NCBI GenBank assembly: GCA_963774745.1
Contig: CAVZGE010000006.1
Span: 310,001-374,000 of the forward strand
Direction of reading: 5' to 3'
Length of the DNA: 64,000 nucleotides
Origin: Prado023 sp963774745
GTDB taxonomy: Bacteria > Actinomycetota > Actinomycetes > S36-B12 > CAIYMF01
Shown: positions 17,278 through 26,523 of the stretch, piece by piece
Layout: every line of letters begins with the position of its first letter
Position numbering within the stretch: the stretch's first letter is position 1
The notes under the pieces: generated by a model
The model's database searches: none
Told to the model about the DNA's origin: nothing
What the model saw: the letters and a program-made list of their open reading frames with translations, nothing else
Made by a program: the position numbers and the translations under genes

Positions 17278-18654
17278 TCAGGTGCCCGTGATGGCCGTCC
17301 GGAGCTGGTTGGTCAACGTCTGGGCGTCCTCGACGGACGTCGCCACGGAGTACGTCTGCCCGCGCTTGCCGGTGGCCGTCCACACGCAGAACGAGCCGGG
17401 CTCAGCATCGGGAATGGCCGCGACCGCGGCGCAGGTGATGCCCTCGTTCGCCCCAGTTCCCGGCACCGACGGTGCCACTGTTGCCCCGGTCCGCTCCGCC
17501 CAGGTGGCGATCTGGCCGACCGCCTCCGCGGGGGCGCCCATGGTGGTGGCCATAGCGGCCAGGGCCAGTGGGCCCTCCGATGCACTCCCATAGGCGCTGG
17601 TCGCGGTGGCACCTGCCGGGCGCAGGCCGAAGCCCAGCAGGGTCTCCAGCTCGGTGCCGACCTCGGGACCAGTGATCGACTCCAGCCCGCCGACAGTTGC
17701 CGGCATGGACACGTGGGTGATGGGGATGCCGACCGGATCCTCGGCTGCCAGGACCTTGGGACCGACCACCGCAGCGGCTCCCAGCGCCGCGACTGCGACC
17801 AGGCTGATGGCGGCCGCCCTGAGCGGGAAGGCTCGTCGTCGGGGCTCAGCTGATGGCGCGGTTGTCGGGCTCGCCTCCTGCCCGGGGACCGCGACCGGTG
17901 GTGGGAACTGGCCGGCAGCCATCATGTCCGCCCACCAGGAGAGCAGGGCAACGTGCTGGGGGCTCAGCGTTGCCCGCTCGGGGGACCCCCAGGCCTCGCT
18001 GGGTGCTGGGGGCGCAGGAGGTTCAGCCGTCCCCGCCACCACGTCCGGCCCGGCCGTGGTGAGGGCTTCGGTGGTGGGGTGGTCCTGGGTTGCGGCACCT
18101 GGGGCCGGGAATCCCTGCCCCGGTCCTGCCGGCGCGGACGGGGGGGCCGGCGGAGCGGGGGGCGCCCACGGCGCGGCCGGTCCGGCGGACGGCGCTGCGG
18201 GGTATCTCGATGGCTCTGCTGGAGGGGCAGCGGGCTGCCCGTAGGCGGGGGCGGGCTGCCCGTAGGCGGGAGCGGACTGGCCGTAGGCGGGAGCGGACTG
18301 GCCGTACCCGGCCGGCGCACCGGAGGCGGCGCCGACCAGTCCGGCTCCGGCCATGGCGAAGGCAGGTTGGGGTGCCATCGGCTGGTGTTCCATCGGAGCC
18401 TGGTGTGCTGCAGGCGCAGCAGCCCAGGCCGGTTGCGCGGCATGGGCGTCGAACGCCGGCGCGGCGGCCTCAGGCGACACGACCTGGTCCACGGGCTCGG
18501 CGTCGGCGATCAGCTCCGGACCGGTGGGCTGGTCCCACTCGGAACCGGGCTGCGCCCACTCCGGCAGCGAGATGCCGGGCAGGATCGTGACCCCGACCGT
18601 GTCAAAGGGCAGTGCCCCCGTTGCTGGGGACGGCTTCGTAGACCTGCGACCCAT
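17278..18654 (-). CDS. Uncharacterised membrane-anchored protein with Pro/Ala-rich N-terminus
   Basis: No named family recognised. The 458-residue chain has an N-terminal half rich in Ala, Pro and Gln, including tandem YGQ(S/P)APA units (DNA repeat at 18240-18302). A single transmembrane segment follows (RAAAISLVAVAALGAAAVVGPKVL, near residue 300), then an extracytoplasmic C-terminal domain of about 140 residues with two Cys (ITCAAV, SFCVWT) that may form a disulfide. The topology (basic RRR before the membrane segment) puts the Pro-rich part in the cytoplasm. The ATG at 18654 has GAGGAG 8 nt upstream; an ATG 39 nt further up lacks one. It lies downstream of valS on the same strand, 96 nt away. 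Confidence 0.75.
   Translation of the reverse strand: MGRRSTKPSPATGALPFDTVGVTILPGISLPEWAQPGSEWDQPTGPELIADAEPVDQVVSPEAAAPAFDAHAAQPAWAAAPAAHQAPMEHQPMAPQPAFAMAGAGLVGAASGAPAGYGQSAPAYGQSAPAYGQPAPAYGQPAAPPAEPSRYPAAPSAGPAAPWAPPAPPAPPSAPAGPGQGFPAPGAATQDHPTTEALTTAGPDVVAGTAEPPAPPAPSEAWGSPERATLSPQHVALLSWWADMMAAGQFPPPVAVPGQEASPTTAPSAEPRRRAFPLRAAAISLVAVAALGAAAVVGPKVLAAEDPVGIPITHVSMPATVGGLESITGPEVGTELETLLGFGLRPAGATATSAYGSASEGPLALAAMATTMGAPAEAVGQIATWAERTGATVAPSVPGTGANEGITCAAVAAIPDAEPGSFCVWTATGKRGQTYSVATSVEDAQTLTNQLRTAITGT
18240..18302 (-). repeat. 21-nt tandem repeat inside the 17278-18654 gene
   Basis: Three near-identical 21-nt units (18240, 18261, 18282) plus flanking partial units encode YGQ(S/P)APA repeats of the protein's cytoplasmic linker. 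Confidence 0.75.
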
Positions 18655-18727
18655 GGCGGACTCTCCTCGGTGCTGGCGCCTTTGCTGGGTCATCGGACCC
18701 GCAGGGCACCGGCTTGAGCCTCGAGGG

Positions 18728-18742
18728 CCCCCACCGTGGGGG
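18728..18742. terminator. Short palindrome after valS
   Basis: CCCCCAC, one base, then GTGGGGG, lying 9 nt beyond the valS stop. The loop is too small for an ordinary hairpin unless the inner pairs open. Confidence 0.3.
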
Positions 18743-18750
18743 AGGGCAGG

Positions 18751-21336
18751 TCAGCTGGTGGTCTCCGCGAGGTCGATCCGGGTGCTCGGCTCGCCCTCGG
18801 CGATGCGCAGGTCCGCGATCCGCCCGGCAGCGCTGATGTCGGCGCGAGCTCCGGACACGCGTGCTGCAGTCTCGGCCGGGCGCAGGACCTCGGCGAACGA
18901 GACCTCCGCGCGCATCGAGACCTTCGCCTCGGACTTGGCCTTGCGGATCGCGCTGAGGACGTCGGCGACCTCTGCCACCAGCACCGGTTCCCCGTCCTGG
19001 GCGATCCGGGCGACCTCGTCGGTGGTCGGCCACGACGCGCGGTGCACCGAACCCTCCTGCCACCACGCCCAGACCTCCTCGGTCACGAAGGGCAGGAACG
19101 GAGCGAACAACCGCAGCTGCACGCTCAGGGCCGTGGCCAGCGCCGCCCGCGCCGACGCTGCTGCCTGCGGGCCCTGTGCCCCGTAGGCCCGGTCCTTGAC
19201 CAGTTCGAGGTAGTCGTCGCAGAACGACCAGAAGTGGGTCTCAGCCACCTCGAGGGCGCGGGTGTAGTTGTAGTCCTCGAACGCCGCCGTGGCCTCGGTC
19301 ACGACCTCGGCCAGGGCGGCGAGCTGGGCGCGGTCCAGCGGGTGCGTGACGACCTCGGGCTGGTTCGCCGCCGCAGCATCCACGCCCTGGCCGAGCACGA
19401 ACCGGCTCGCGTTGAGGATCTTGATGGCCAGGCGCCGACCGATCTTCATCTGGCCCTCGTCGAAGGCGGTGTCGGTGCCCGGACGACCGGAGGCCGCCCA
19501 GTAGCGCAGCGCGTCCGAGCCGTGCTTGTCCAGCAGGTCCACGGGGGTGACGACGTTGCCCTTGGACTTCGCCATCTTCTTGCGGTCCGGGTCGAGGATC
19601 CACCCGGAGATCGCGGCGTGCGCCCAGGGCAGACGGTCGTCCTCGAGGTGCGAGCGCACGATCGAGGAGAACAGCCAGGTGCGGATGATCTCGTGGGCCT
19701 GCGGCCGCAGGTCCATCGGTGCCACGGCAGCCCACAGCTCGGGGTCGCGCTCCCAGCCGCCGCAGATCTGCGGGCTGAGGCTGGAGGTCGCCCAGGTGTC
19801 CATGATGTCGGGATCGCCGATGAAACCGCCCGGCTGGCCGCGCTGGGCCTCGTCGTACCCGGCCGGTGCCTCGGCTGACGGGTCGACGGGCAGCGCGGAC
19901 TCCTCCGGGGTGATCACCTTGTGGTAGTCGGGGTTGCCGTGCGGGTCGACCCCGTACCACAGGGGGATCGGCACCCCGAAGAACCGCTGCCGGCTGATCA
20001 GCCAGTCGCCGGCCAGCCCGGAGACCCAGTTCTGGTACCGGATGGCCATGCTTGCCGGGTGCCAGGACAACTGCTCGCCCCGGGCCAGCATCTCGGCACG
20101 CAGGTCGGCGTCGCGCCCCCCGTTGCGGATGTACCACTGCCGGGTGGTGACGATCTCCAGGGGCCGCTCGCCCTTCTCGTAGAACTTCACCGGATGGGTG
20201 ATGGCGCGGGGCTCGCCCTCCAGCCAGCCGGCCTCGCCGAGCAGCTCGACCATCCGCTTCTTCGCCGAGAACGCGGTCATCCCCGCGATCGACGCGTACG
20301 CCTCGCGCCCCGACCCGCGGGTGATCCAGTCGGGGGTCTCCGGCAGGATCCGGCCGTCCCATCCGATGATCGGCCGGGTCGCCAGTGCCAGCTCCCGCCA
20401 CCACGTCACGTCGGTGGTGTCGCCGAACGTGCAGATCATGGCGATGCCGGAGCCCTTCTCGGGATCGGCCAGGTGATGGGCGACGACCGGCACCTCGACG
20501 CCGAACACGGGCGTGGTCACCGTGGTGCCGAAGTGCCTCTGGTAGCGCTCGTCGTCCGGGTGCGCGACCAGGGCGACGCACGCGGCCAGCAGCTCCGGGC
20601 GGGTGGTCTCGATGTGCACCGCGCCGGAACCATCGGAGTATGGGAAGGCGATCCGGTGGTACTCACCGGGCATCTCGCGGTCCTCGAGCTCGGCCTGGGC
20701 CACAGCCGTGCGGAAGGTGACGTCCCACAGCGTGGGCGCCTCAGCCTGGTAGGCCTCACCTCGGGCGAGGTTGCGCAGGAACGCCTTCTGCGAGGCGGCT
20801 CGGGAGTTGGCGTCGATGGTCTGGTACGTCTGCGTCCAGTCCACGGACAGGCCCAGCTGCCGGAAGAGCGCCTCGAACGCCTTCTCGTCCTCGAGGGTCA
20901 GCTGCTCGCACAGCTCGATGAAGTTGCGTCGGCTGATCGCGACCTGCCTCTTCGGATCCGGCTTCTCCGGCGGGGTGAAGCTCGGGTCGTGATGCAGGGT
21001 CGGCTCGCAGCGCACGCCGTAGTAGTTCTGGACGCGGCGCTCGGTCGGCAGGCCGTTGTCGTCCCAGCCCATGGGGTAGAAGACGTCATAGCCCTGCATC
21101 CGCTTGTACCGGGCGATGAGGTCGGTGTGCGTGTAGGAGAACACGTGGCCGACGTGCAGCGACCCCGAGACGGTCGGCGGTGGGGTGTCGATCGAGTAGA
21201 CCTCGGAGCGCGGGCGGGTGCGATCGAAGCGGTAGGTTCCGTCGGCCTCCCAGCGGGTGGACCACACCGACTCGATCCCGTCGATCGAGGGCTTCTCGGG
21301 GATACGGGCGGCAGGGGCATCCGGGGACTGGCTCAT
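18751..21336 (-). CDS. valS: Valine--tRNA ligase
   Basis: Charges tRNA-Val. A class Ia synthetase of 861 residues: HIGH-type motif SGSLHVGHVFSY near residue 55, a long editing domain (about 210-360; TTRPELL, GSGIAMICTFGDTTD), KMSKS-type motif KMAKSKGN near 575, and an anticodon-binding helical domain afterwards. It opens with a free N-terminus, SVWSTRWEADGTYRFDRTRP, and lacks the long C-terminal coiled-coil tail of the common bacterial ValS. It therefore resembles the second (archaeal-like) ValS subfamily (inference). The ATG at 21336 is chosen because a TAGAAT -10 hexamer lies 8 nt upstream and the in-frame start at 21360 lies beyond that promoter. Confidence 0.95.
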   Translation of the reverse strand: MSQSPDAPAARIPEKPSIDGIESVWSTRWEADGTYRFDRTRPRSEVYSIDTPPPTVSGSLHVGHVFSYTHTDLIARYKRMQGYDVFYPMGWDDNGLPTERRVQNYYGVRCEPTLHHDPSFTPPEKPDPKRQVAISRRNFIELCEQLTLEDEKAFEALFRQLGLSVDWTQTYQTIDANSRAASQKAFLRNLARGEAYQAEAPTLWDVTFRTAVAQAELEDREMPGEYHRIAFPYSDGSGAVHIETTRPELLAACVALVAHPDDERYQRHFGTTVTTPVFGVEVPVVAHHLADPEKGSGIAMICTFGDTTDVTWWRELALATRPIIGWDGRILPETPDWITRGSGREAYASIAGMTAFSAKKRMVELLGEAGWLEGEPRAITHPVKFYEKGERPLEIVTTRQWYIRNGGRDADLRAEMLARGEQLSWHPASMAIRYQNWVSGLAGDWLISRQRFFGVPIPLWYGVDPHGNPDYHKVITPEESALPVDPSAEAPAGYDEAQRGQPGGFIGDPDIMDTWATSSLSPQICGGWERDPELWAAVAPMDLRPQAHEIIRTWLFSSIVRSHLEDDRLPWAHAAISGWILDPDRKKMAKSKGNVVTPVDLLDKHGSDALRYWAASGRPGTDTAFDEGQMKIGRRLAIKILNASRFVLGQGVDAAAANQPEVVTHPLDRAQLAALAEVVTEATAAFEDYNYTRALEVAETHFWSFCDDYLELVKDRAYGAQGPQAAASARAALATALSVQLRLFAPFLPFVTEEVWAWWQEGSVHRASWPTTDEVARIAQDGEPVLVAEVADVLSAIRKAKSEAKVSMRAEVSFAEVLRPAETAARVSGARADISAAGRIADLRIAEGEPSTRIDLAETTS

Positions 21337-21344
21337 GGGGCGCG

Positions 21345-21350
21345 ATTCTA
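21345..21350 (-). promoter_or_regulatory. -10 hexamer TAGAAT for valS
   Basis: On the minus strand it ends 8 nt before the ATG, predicting a leaderless or 1-2-nt-leader transcript. No T-box or other long leader is possible downstream of this promoter. Confidence 0.55.
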
Positions 21351-21414
21351 CTGGGGACACGAGGTCGGGCTCGCCCGTCGCGGGGCCCTCCCTGCCCGCC
21401 CCCCTCCCGGCGGC

Positions 21415-21879
21415 TCAGCCCAGACGTCGGGCGTAGGTCAGGTCCAGCGCCATCAGGCCCAACCCCTGGACGACCACCGCCAGTCCGTGCCCGCGGGCCG
21501 CGTCCCTGCCGACGCGCCCGCCGAAGGTCGTGCGGTGGTGCGCCAGGTGCGCCCCGGCCGCCACGTAGCCGACGTCGAGGCCGGCGTTCACCAGCAGCGT
21601 CCTGCGCAGCCCGGCGGCCTCGGCCGGGTTCGTCCGGGAGCGCCAGGCGCCGAACGCGGCGATGGCCGTGTTGACCGCCCCCCACATGGCGGTCTGCTGG
21701 CCGAACGCGCTGACGGCCGCGCTCGGGGACGTCGCCGCCAGGAGCCCACCGACCGCCACGCTCGATGCCCCGAACAGGGCCAGCGTCCGGGTCAGTGAGG
21801 CGGCCACCTCGGGGCCGGCGTCGGAGGGCTCGGCAGCGTGGGAGTCGTTCGGGCGGGGCCCGTCCATGGCAGCGCTCAT
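21415..21879 (-). CDS. Uncharacterised small membrane protein
   Basis: Only the last 154 codons of a much longer open frame antisense to folC are protein-like. They encode a hydrophilic N-terminus, then about four hydrophobic segments (LFGASSVAVGGLLAATS, AMWGAVNTAIAAFGAW, LLVNAGLDVGYVAAGAHLA, GLAVVVQGLGLMALDL). I cannot assign a function. GAGGAAG precedes the ATG at 21879 by 7 nt. It is divergent from folC (93 nt apart) and lies upstream of valS on the same strand, 78 nt from the valS start. Confidence 0.65.
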   Translation of the reverse strand: MSAAMDGPRPNDSHAAEPSDAGPEVAASLTRTLALFGASSVAVGGLLAATSPSAAVSAFGQQTAMWGAVNTAIAAFGAWRSRTNPAEAAGLRRTLLVNAGLDVGYVAAGAHLAHHRTTFGGRVGRDAARGHGLAVVVQGLGLMALDLTYARRLG

Positions 21880-21972
21880 CGGGTGCTTCCTCGCGTCGGG
21901 GAGCCCAACGTACGCCGGCCATCGCCAGCCTGCTGGGCGGCAGCGCCCGCCGGGGGATGCGACGATGGGCCC

Positions 21973-23527
21973 GTGACCAACGACCCCAGCGACCCGCTGC
22001 ACCGCTTCGGCGAGGTGCGCCGCGAGCTCGAGGCGCGGTGGCCCGAGTCGCAGATCTCCCCGACCCTGGACCGCATCCGCACCCTCACCCAGTTCCTCGG
22101 CGACCCGCAGCGCGCCTACCCGGTGATCCACGTGACCGGGACGAACGGCAAGACCTCGACAGCGCGGATGATCGAGTCGCTGCTGCGGGCGTTCGGCCTG
22201 CACACGGGCCTGATCACCTCGCCACACCTGTCCGACCTGCGCGAGCGGATCCGCCTCGACGGCGAGCCGATCGGCATCGACGCCTTCCTCGACATCTATG
22301 ACGAGGTCGCTCCCGTGCTGGCGATGGCGGACGAGGCCAGCGAGCTCGAGGGTGGTCCGCGGCTGAGCTTCTTCGAGGTGATGACCGGCCTGGCGTTCGC
22401 GGCCTTCGCCGACGCCCCGGTCGACGTGGCCGTGGTCGAGGTCGGGATGGGCGGCACCTGGGACGCGACGAACGTGGCCGACGGCCAGGTCGCGGTGGTC
22501 ATGCCGATCGGCATGGACCACTCGGACTACCTCGGCGACTCGCTGGCCGACATCGCCGGCGAGAAGGCGGGGATCATCAAGCCGACCTCGTCGGTGGTGC
22601 TCGCCGCCCAGGACGACGAGGCCATGGAGGTTCTGGCCGCCGCATCCGCGCAGCTGGAGGCGCCCACGGTGGTCGAGGGGATCCACTTCGGCGTGCTCGA
22701 GCGACTGGTCGCCGTCGGCGGGCAGCAGGTCAGCCTCCGCGGCATGGGAGCGGACTACGAGGAGGTCTTCCTGCCGCTCTTCGGCGCCCACCAGGCCAGG
22801 AACGCCGCTGCCGCGCTCGCAGCGGTCGAGTCGTTCTTCGGGATCACGTCCCGGCAGGACCCGCCCGGCACCGACGGGACGGGCAGCGGCGGCGCGGCGG
22901 GTCCCATCGACCTCCGGGAGGCCGGTTCCGCCGAGGGCGTCGCCACTGACATCCCCGTGCCCACGCCGGGACGGCGCCTGGACCCGGTGGTGGTCCGTGC
23001 CGGGCTCGCGGCGGTCACCTCGCCGGGCCGGCTCGAGGTCGTGCGCCGGGCGCCAACTGTCGTGGTCGACGCCGCTCACAACGTCCAGGGCGCGCAGGCG
23101 CTGGCCGCCGCCATCGCGGACTCCTTCGCGTTCACGTCGTCGGTCGCGGTGGTCGGGATCCTTGCCGACAAGGACGCGGCAGGGATCCTCGCGGCCCTGG
23201 ACCCGGTCGTCGACAGGGTCGTGATCACCCGGTCGAGCTCGCCCCGGGCGGTGCCGGTCGCCGAGCTCGCTGCGATCGCCGTCGAGGTGCTGGGCGACGG
23301 GCGGGTCGAGGCGGTCGATCGCCTCGATGACGCCCTCGACCGTGCGATCGCGCTGGCCGAGGAGGGCTCCCCGGTGGGGGTCGGCGCGGGCGTGCTCGTC
23401 GACCGGTTCGGTCACCATGGCCGGCGAGGCCCGGCTGCTGCTGGGCGCAGAGTCCGGCCACGAGTCCGGGGCCACCCGCTCCGAGCGCGGCGCCCCGCGG
23501 GGCCGGGCGCCGGAGGGCTGGGAATGA
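21973..23527 (+). CDS. folC: Bifunctional folylpolyglutamate/dihydrofolate synthase (one-base frameshift)
   Basis: Adds glutamates to folates and can join dihydropteroate with glutamate. The ATP loop VTGTNGKTSTARMIESLL lies at about residues 52-69, the Mur-ligase-like centre includes VEVGMGGTWDATN, and the C-terminal domain includes VVVDAAHNVQGAQAL. Start GTG 21973 suits the first helix HRFGEVRRELEARWP. At 23401 the frame diverges: the natural ending GVLV|TGSVTMAGEARLLLG continues in the next frame to the TGA at 23525-23527. Deleting G23401 repairs it. Read uncorrected, the protein appears fused to the downstream DUF4233 protein. A protein-like insertion of low complexity occurs near residues 295-320. 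Confidence 0.93.
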
Positions 23528-23853
23528 GGGTCCTGACCTCCAGCGTCCTGATCATGGAGGCGATCGTCCTTCTCCTGGCCATCCCGGTCGCGGTCGTGGC
23601 CGGTGGTCAGCCGTCGTGGGTCGGCTGGTTGTTCGCCGCGCTCGCCCTGGCCTGCGCGTTGCTTCCGGGGATGTTCCGCCGGCCGTTCTTCGTGTCGGCG
23701 GGATGGGTGCTGCAGGCACTGGTCGTCGCCAGCGGCCTGCTCATCGGCTGGATGATGGTCGTGCTGGGCGCGGTCTTCACCGCCCTGTGGTGGACCGCCC
23801 TGCACCTGGGCCGCAAGGCCGAGTCAGCTGCCGAGGCGCACTCCGCCGCGTAG
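23524..23853 (+). CDS. DUF4233 family small membrane protein
   Basis: A 109-residue protein with four hydrophobic segments (SSVLIMEAIVLLLAIPVAVVAG, WLFAALALACALLPG, WVLQALVVASGLLIG, MMVVLGAVFTALWWTAL). It begins at an ATG overlapping the repaired folC stop by four bases (ATGA), the usual actinobacterial folC-DUF4233-ndk arrangement. Its function is unknown. Because of the folC frameshift it also sits in frame with the 5' part of folC; that apparent fusion should not be believed. Confidence 0.85.
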   Translation: MRVLTSSVLIMEAIVLLLAIPVAVVAGGQPSWVGWLFAALALACALLPGMFRRPFFVSAGWVLQALVVASGLLIGWMMVVLGAVFTALWWTALHLGRKAESAAEAHSAA

Positions 23854-23892
23854 CGCGGGCCGCCCGCCGCCGGCGCCCGCCGCCCTCGCACG

Positions 23893-23964
23893 TTCGTCCG
23901 GTTTTCGGGCGGTCCATGATCCGAGATCCGGACGAAGTCAGGATCGGGCCGCGCGAAAGTGGAC
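23893..23964 (-). repeat. 72-nt dispersed intergenic element, copy A
   Basis: The reverse complement aligns without gaps to 45168-45239 over all 72 positions, about 50 identical, with invariant blocks CTTTCGCGCGGC, CTTCGTCCG and CCGGACGAA. TTCGTCCG and CGGACGAA can pair to form a hairpin. It is located between DUF4233 and ndk. Confidence 0.6.
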
Positions 23965-24020
23965 CGACCGGGGGCGACCGACCGGGGGCGATCGACCGCG
24001 GCGCCGGGGAGCGGGGAGGG

Positions 24021-24068
24021 GCGGGTCCGCGGGGGCGGGTCCGCGGGGGCGGGTCCGCGGGGGCGGGT
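24021..24068. repeat. 14-nt G-rich tandem repeat upstream of ndk
   Basis: GCGGGTCCGCGGGG is repeated at 24021, 24035 and 24049, plus a partial unit at 24063. Runs of four to five G on one strand could form quadruplex structure. It lies 36 nt before the TAGGCT hexamer (24104-24109) that may be the ndk -10. Confidence 0.7.
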
Positions 24069-24157
24069 CACGGGCGTGCGTCGGGGGCACCGTTGGCGGC
24101 GGGTAGGCTTGGGCGCCTTGAGGGCGGAGGCTCCGCCCGCCTGCGCAGGAGGCATGC

Positions 24158-24568
24158 ATGACCGAGCGGACCCTGGTCCTGATCAAGCCCGACGGCGTGG
24201 CCCGCAACCTGATCGGCGAGGTGCTGTCGCGGATCGAGCGCAAGGGCCTGCGGATCGTCGCCCTCGAGCTGCGGACCCTCGACCGGGCCACGGCCGAGGC
24301 GCACTACGGGGAGCACGCCGCCAAGCCGTTCTTCGCCAGCCTGGTTGACTTCATCACCTCCGGCCCGCTGGTCGCCGCGGTCGTCGAGGGCCCTGACGCG
24401 ATCGCGCAGTGGCGGGCGATGATGGGCGCCACCAACCCGGTGACAGCCGCCCCCGGCACGATCCGAGGCGACCTGGCCACGGTCATGCAGGAGAACGTCA
24501 CCCACGGCTCGGACTCCCCGGAGTCGGCCGCCCGCGAGGTGGCGCTGTTCTTCCCCGGCCTCGGCTGA
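24158..24568 (+). CDS. ndk: Nucleoside diphosphate kinase
   Basis: Transfers the gamma-phosphate between nucleoside triphosphates through a phosphohistidine. The 136-residue chain is the normal length and carries TLVLIKPDGVARNLIGE at the N-terminus and the active-site His116 in ENVTHGSDSPESA. AGGAGG lies 7 nt upstream of the ATG. A TAGGCT hexamer at 24104-24109 could give a leader of about 40 nt. It follows folC-DUF4233, as in many actinobacteria, but with a 304-nt spacer full of repeats, so it probably has its own promoter. Confidence 0.96.
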   Translation: MTERTLVLIKPDGVARNLIGEVLSRIERKGLRIVALELRTLDRATAEAHYGEHAAKPFFASLVDFITSGPLVAAVVEGPDAIAQWRAMMGATNPVTAAPGTIRGDLATVMQENVTHGSDSPESAAREVALFFPGLG

Positions 24569-24670
24569 GGCTGCGCGCGGGCATCGGAACCGACCGCTCC
24601 AGTGGCCGAACCGAGCCCGAACCAACCCTGTGACCCACGCACCGACCGACCGATCCGAGGGGTGAGCGCG

Positions 24671-25708
24671 GTGGCCGACACGAACCGTCACGTGTTCGCC
24701 GGACGGGACCTCGCGATCGACCTGGGCACGGCCACGACGCTGGTCTACGTCCGCGGCGCCGGGATCGCCCTGGCCGAGCCCTCGATCGTCGCCGTTGCGG
24801 CTGACACCGGGGCACTGGTCGGGGTCGGCAACGACGCCAAGGCCATGCTCGGGCGCACGCCGGAGCACATCGTCACCGTCCGTCCGCTGCGCGACGGGGT
24901 CATCGCCGACTTCGACAACGCCGAGCGGATGCTGCGCCACTTCGTGGGGCGGGTGCACAAGCGCAGCTTCTGGTCCCGGCCACGGATCGTGGTGGCGGTC
25001 CCCAGCGGCATCACCGGGGTGGAGCGCCGGGCGGTCCGCGACGCCTGCTACGCCGCAGGGGCCCGCGAGGTGCACCTCATGGAGGAGCCGATGGCGGCCG
25101 CGATCGGCGCCGGCCTTCCGGTGCACGAGGCGACCGGATCGATGGTCGTGGACATCGGCGGAGGCACCACGGAGGTGGCGGTGCTGGCCCTCGGCGGCAC
25201 CGTGACCTCCATGTCGGTGCGCGTCGGAGGTGACCGGCTCGACGAGGCGATCATCAGCTACGCGAAGAAGGAGTACTCCCTGCTGATCGGGGAGCGGACA
25301 GCCGAGGACGTGAAGATCGCTGTCGGCTCGGCGTTCCCGTCCGCCGATGAGCCCGGCTCCGCGCTGCGCGGCCGGGACCTCGTGACCGGCCTGCCGCGCA
25401 CGGTCGACGTGACCGCGGAGGAGATCCGCTGGGCGCTCGACGAACCCGTGCAGGCGATCGTCGACGCCGTGGCCTCGACCCTCGACCGGACGCCACCGGA
25501 GCTGTCCGGCGACGTCCTGGCCCGCGGGATCGTGCTGACCGGAGGTGGCGCGCTGCTCGCCGGGATCGACCGGCGGCTGGCCAGCGAGACCGGCATGCCG
25601 GTGGTGGTGGCCGACAATCCGACGCATGCGGTCGTCCTCGGCGCGGGTCGGGCAGTGGAGTCCTTCGATGCGCTGTCGCGTGTCCTGATCGCGGAGCCGC
25701 GGCACTGA
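24671..25708 (+). CDS. mreB: Rod-shape-determining protein MreB
   Basis: Actin-like ATPase that positions lateral cell-wall synthesis. Signature elements of the 345-residue chain are phosphate 1 (DLAIDLGTATTLVYV), the phosphate 2 region (MVVDIGGGTTEVAVLAL) and the adenosine motif (GIVLTGGGALLAGID). GTG 24671 is chosen: GAGGGGTGAG lies upstream and the protein then begins just before the first beta strand. First gene of a tightly overlapping operon, mreB-mreC-mreD-PBP2-rodA. Presence of the full set indicates rod-type elongation or a sporulation-like wall role; many coccoid actinobacteria lack it. Confidence 0.96.
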   Translation: MADTNRHVFAGRDLAIDLGTATTLVYVRGAGIALAEPSIVAVAADTGALVGVGNDAKAMLGRTPEHIVTVRPLRDGVIADFDNAERMLRHFVGRVHKRSFWSRPRIVVAVPSGITGVERRAVRDACYAAGAREVHLMEEPMAAAIGAGLPVHEATGSMVVDIGGGTTEVAVLALGGTVTSMSVRVGGDRLDEAIISYAKKEYSLLIGERTAEDVKIAVGSAFPSADEPGSALRGRDLVTGLPRTVDVTAEEIRWALDEPVQAIVDAVASTLDRTPPELSGDVLARGIVLTGGGALLAGIDRRLASETGMPVVVADNPTHAVVLGAGRAVESFDALSRVLIAEPRH

Positions 25709-26523
25709 TGGCCTGGCGCAGCACGCGCGTGCTCGTGGGGGCCGCCGTCGCCGTCGCCCTGCTGCTGATCCTCGTCGACATGCGTGGCTCGGGTCCGACG
25801 GATGCCCTGCGGGGGGTCGCCGGCGCGGTGGCGGGGCCGCCCGAGCGGGCCCTGGCCTGGGTGCGCACGCAGGCCGGTGAACGGCTCGGCGGCTCGACCG
25901 ACGAGCGCGCCCGGATCGCCGAGCTCGAGGCGCAGCTCGCGCAGGCTCGCGCCCGGGCGGGCGCCGCCGCAGCCGGAACCCTCTCCGACGCGGAGGTCAG
26001 GGCGCTGGCCGCGCTGGCCCCCGCCGAGGGGTTCACGCCGGTTCCGGGACGGGTGGTCTCGATCTCCGCCGCGCAGGATCCGGCCAGGGCGGTGGCCATC
26101 TCCGCCGGGTCCGGTGACGGGGTCCGTGCGGGCCTGGCAGTGCTCGGCGACGGAGGGCTCGTCGGCATCGTGGATTCGGTCTCGCCGCAGGTGGCCACCG
26201 TGCGCCTCGCCACCGATCCGGCGACGCAGATCGCCGCGCGGGTGGCGTCCTCCGGTGAGCTCGGGGTGTTCCGGGGGACCGGCAGTGCGGGGCGCTTCGA
26301 GCTGCTCGACCCCCTCGGGCGGATGGCGCCCGGCGACCTGGTGGTCACGCTGGGGACGCCCAGTGGCGACCTCCCCGCCGACCTTCCGCTGGGCTCCATC
26401 GCGGCGGTGACGGGATCCTCCAGCGCATTGACACGCGCTGCCGAGGTGACCCCGGCGGTCGATGGCTCCACCCTGGATCGGGTCGCGGTGCTGGTCCCCG
26501 ACGGGTCGGGCGTGGGCTCGTGA
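25708..26523 (+). CDS. mreC: Cell-shape protein MreC
   Basis: Periplasm-facing scaffold linking MreB/MreD to the transpeptidase. The 271-residue protein has a single N-terminal membrane segment (VLVGAAVAVALLLILVDM, residues 8-25), a coiled coil (DERARIAELEAQLAQARARAGAAA, about 68-92) and the two-lobed beta-barrel region ending at DRVAVLVPDG. The ATG shares one base with the mreB stop codon (TGATG). Confidence 0.92.
   Translation: MAWRSTRVLVGAAVAVALLLILVDMRGSGPTDALRGVAGAVAGPPERALAWVRTQAGERLGGSTDERARIAELEAQLAQARARAGAAAAGTLSDAEVRALAALAPAEGFTPVPGRVVSISAAQDPARAVAISAGSGDGVRAGLAVLGDGGLVGIVDSVSPQVATVRLATDPATQIAARVASSGELGVFRGTGSAGRFELLDPLGRMAPGDLVVTLGTPSGDLPADLPLGSIAAVTGSSSALTRAAEVTPAVDGSTLDRVAVLVPDGSGVGS

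Noticed and set aside
21880..23805. N-terminal 640 codons of a long minus-strand frame over folC
   Set aside because: Antisense shadow of folC. Only the last 154 codons (21415-21879) look like a protein.
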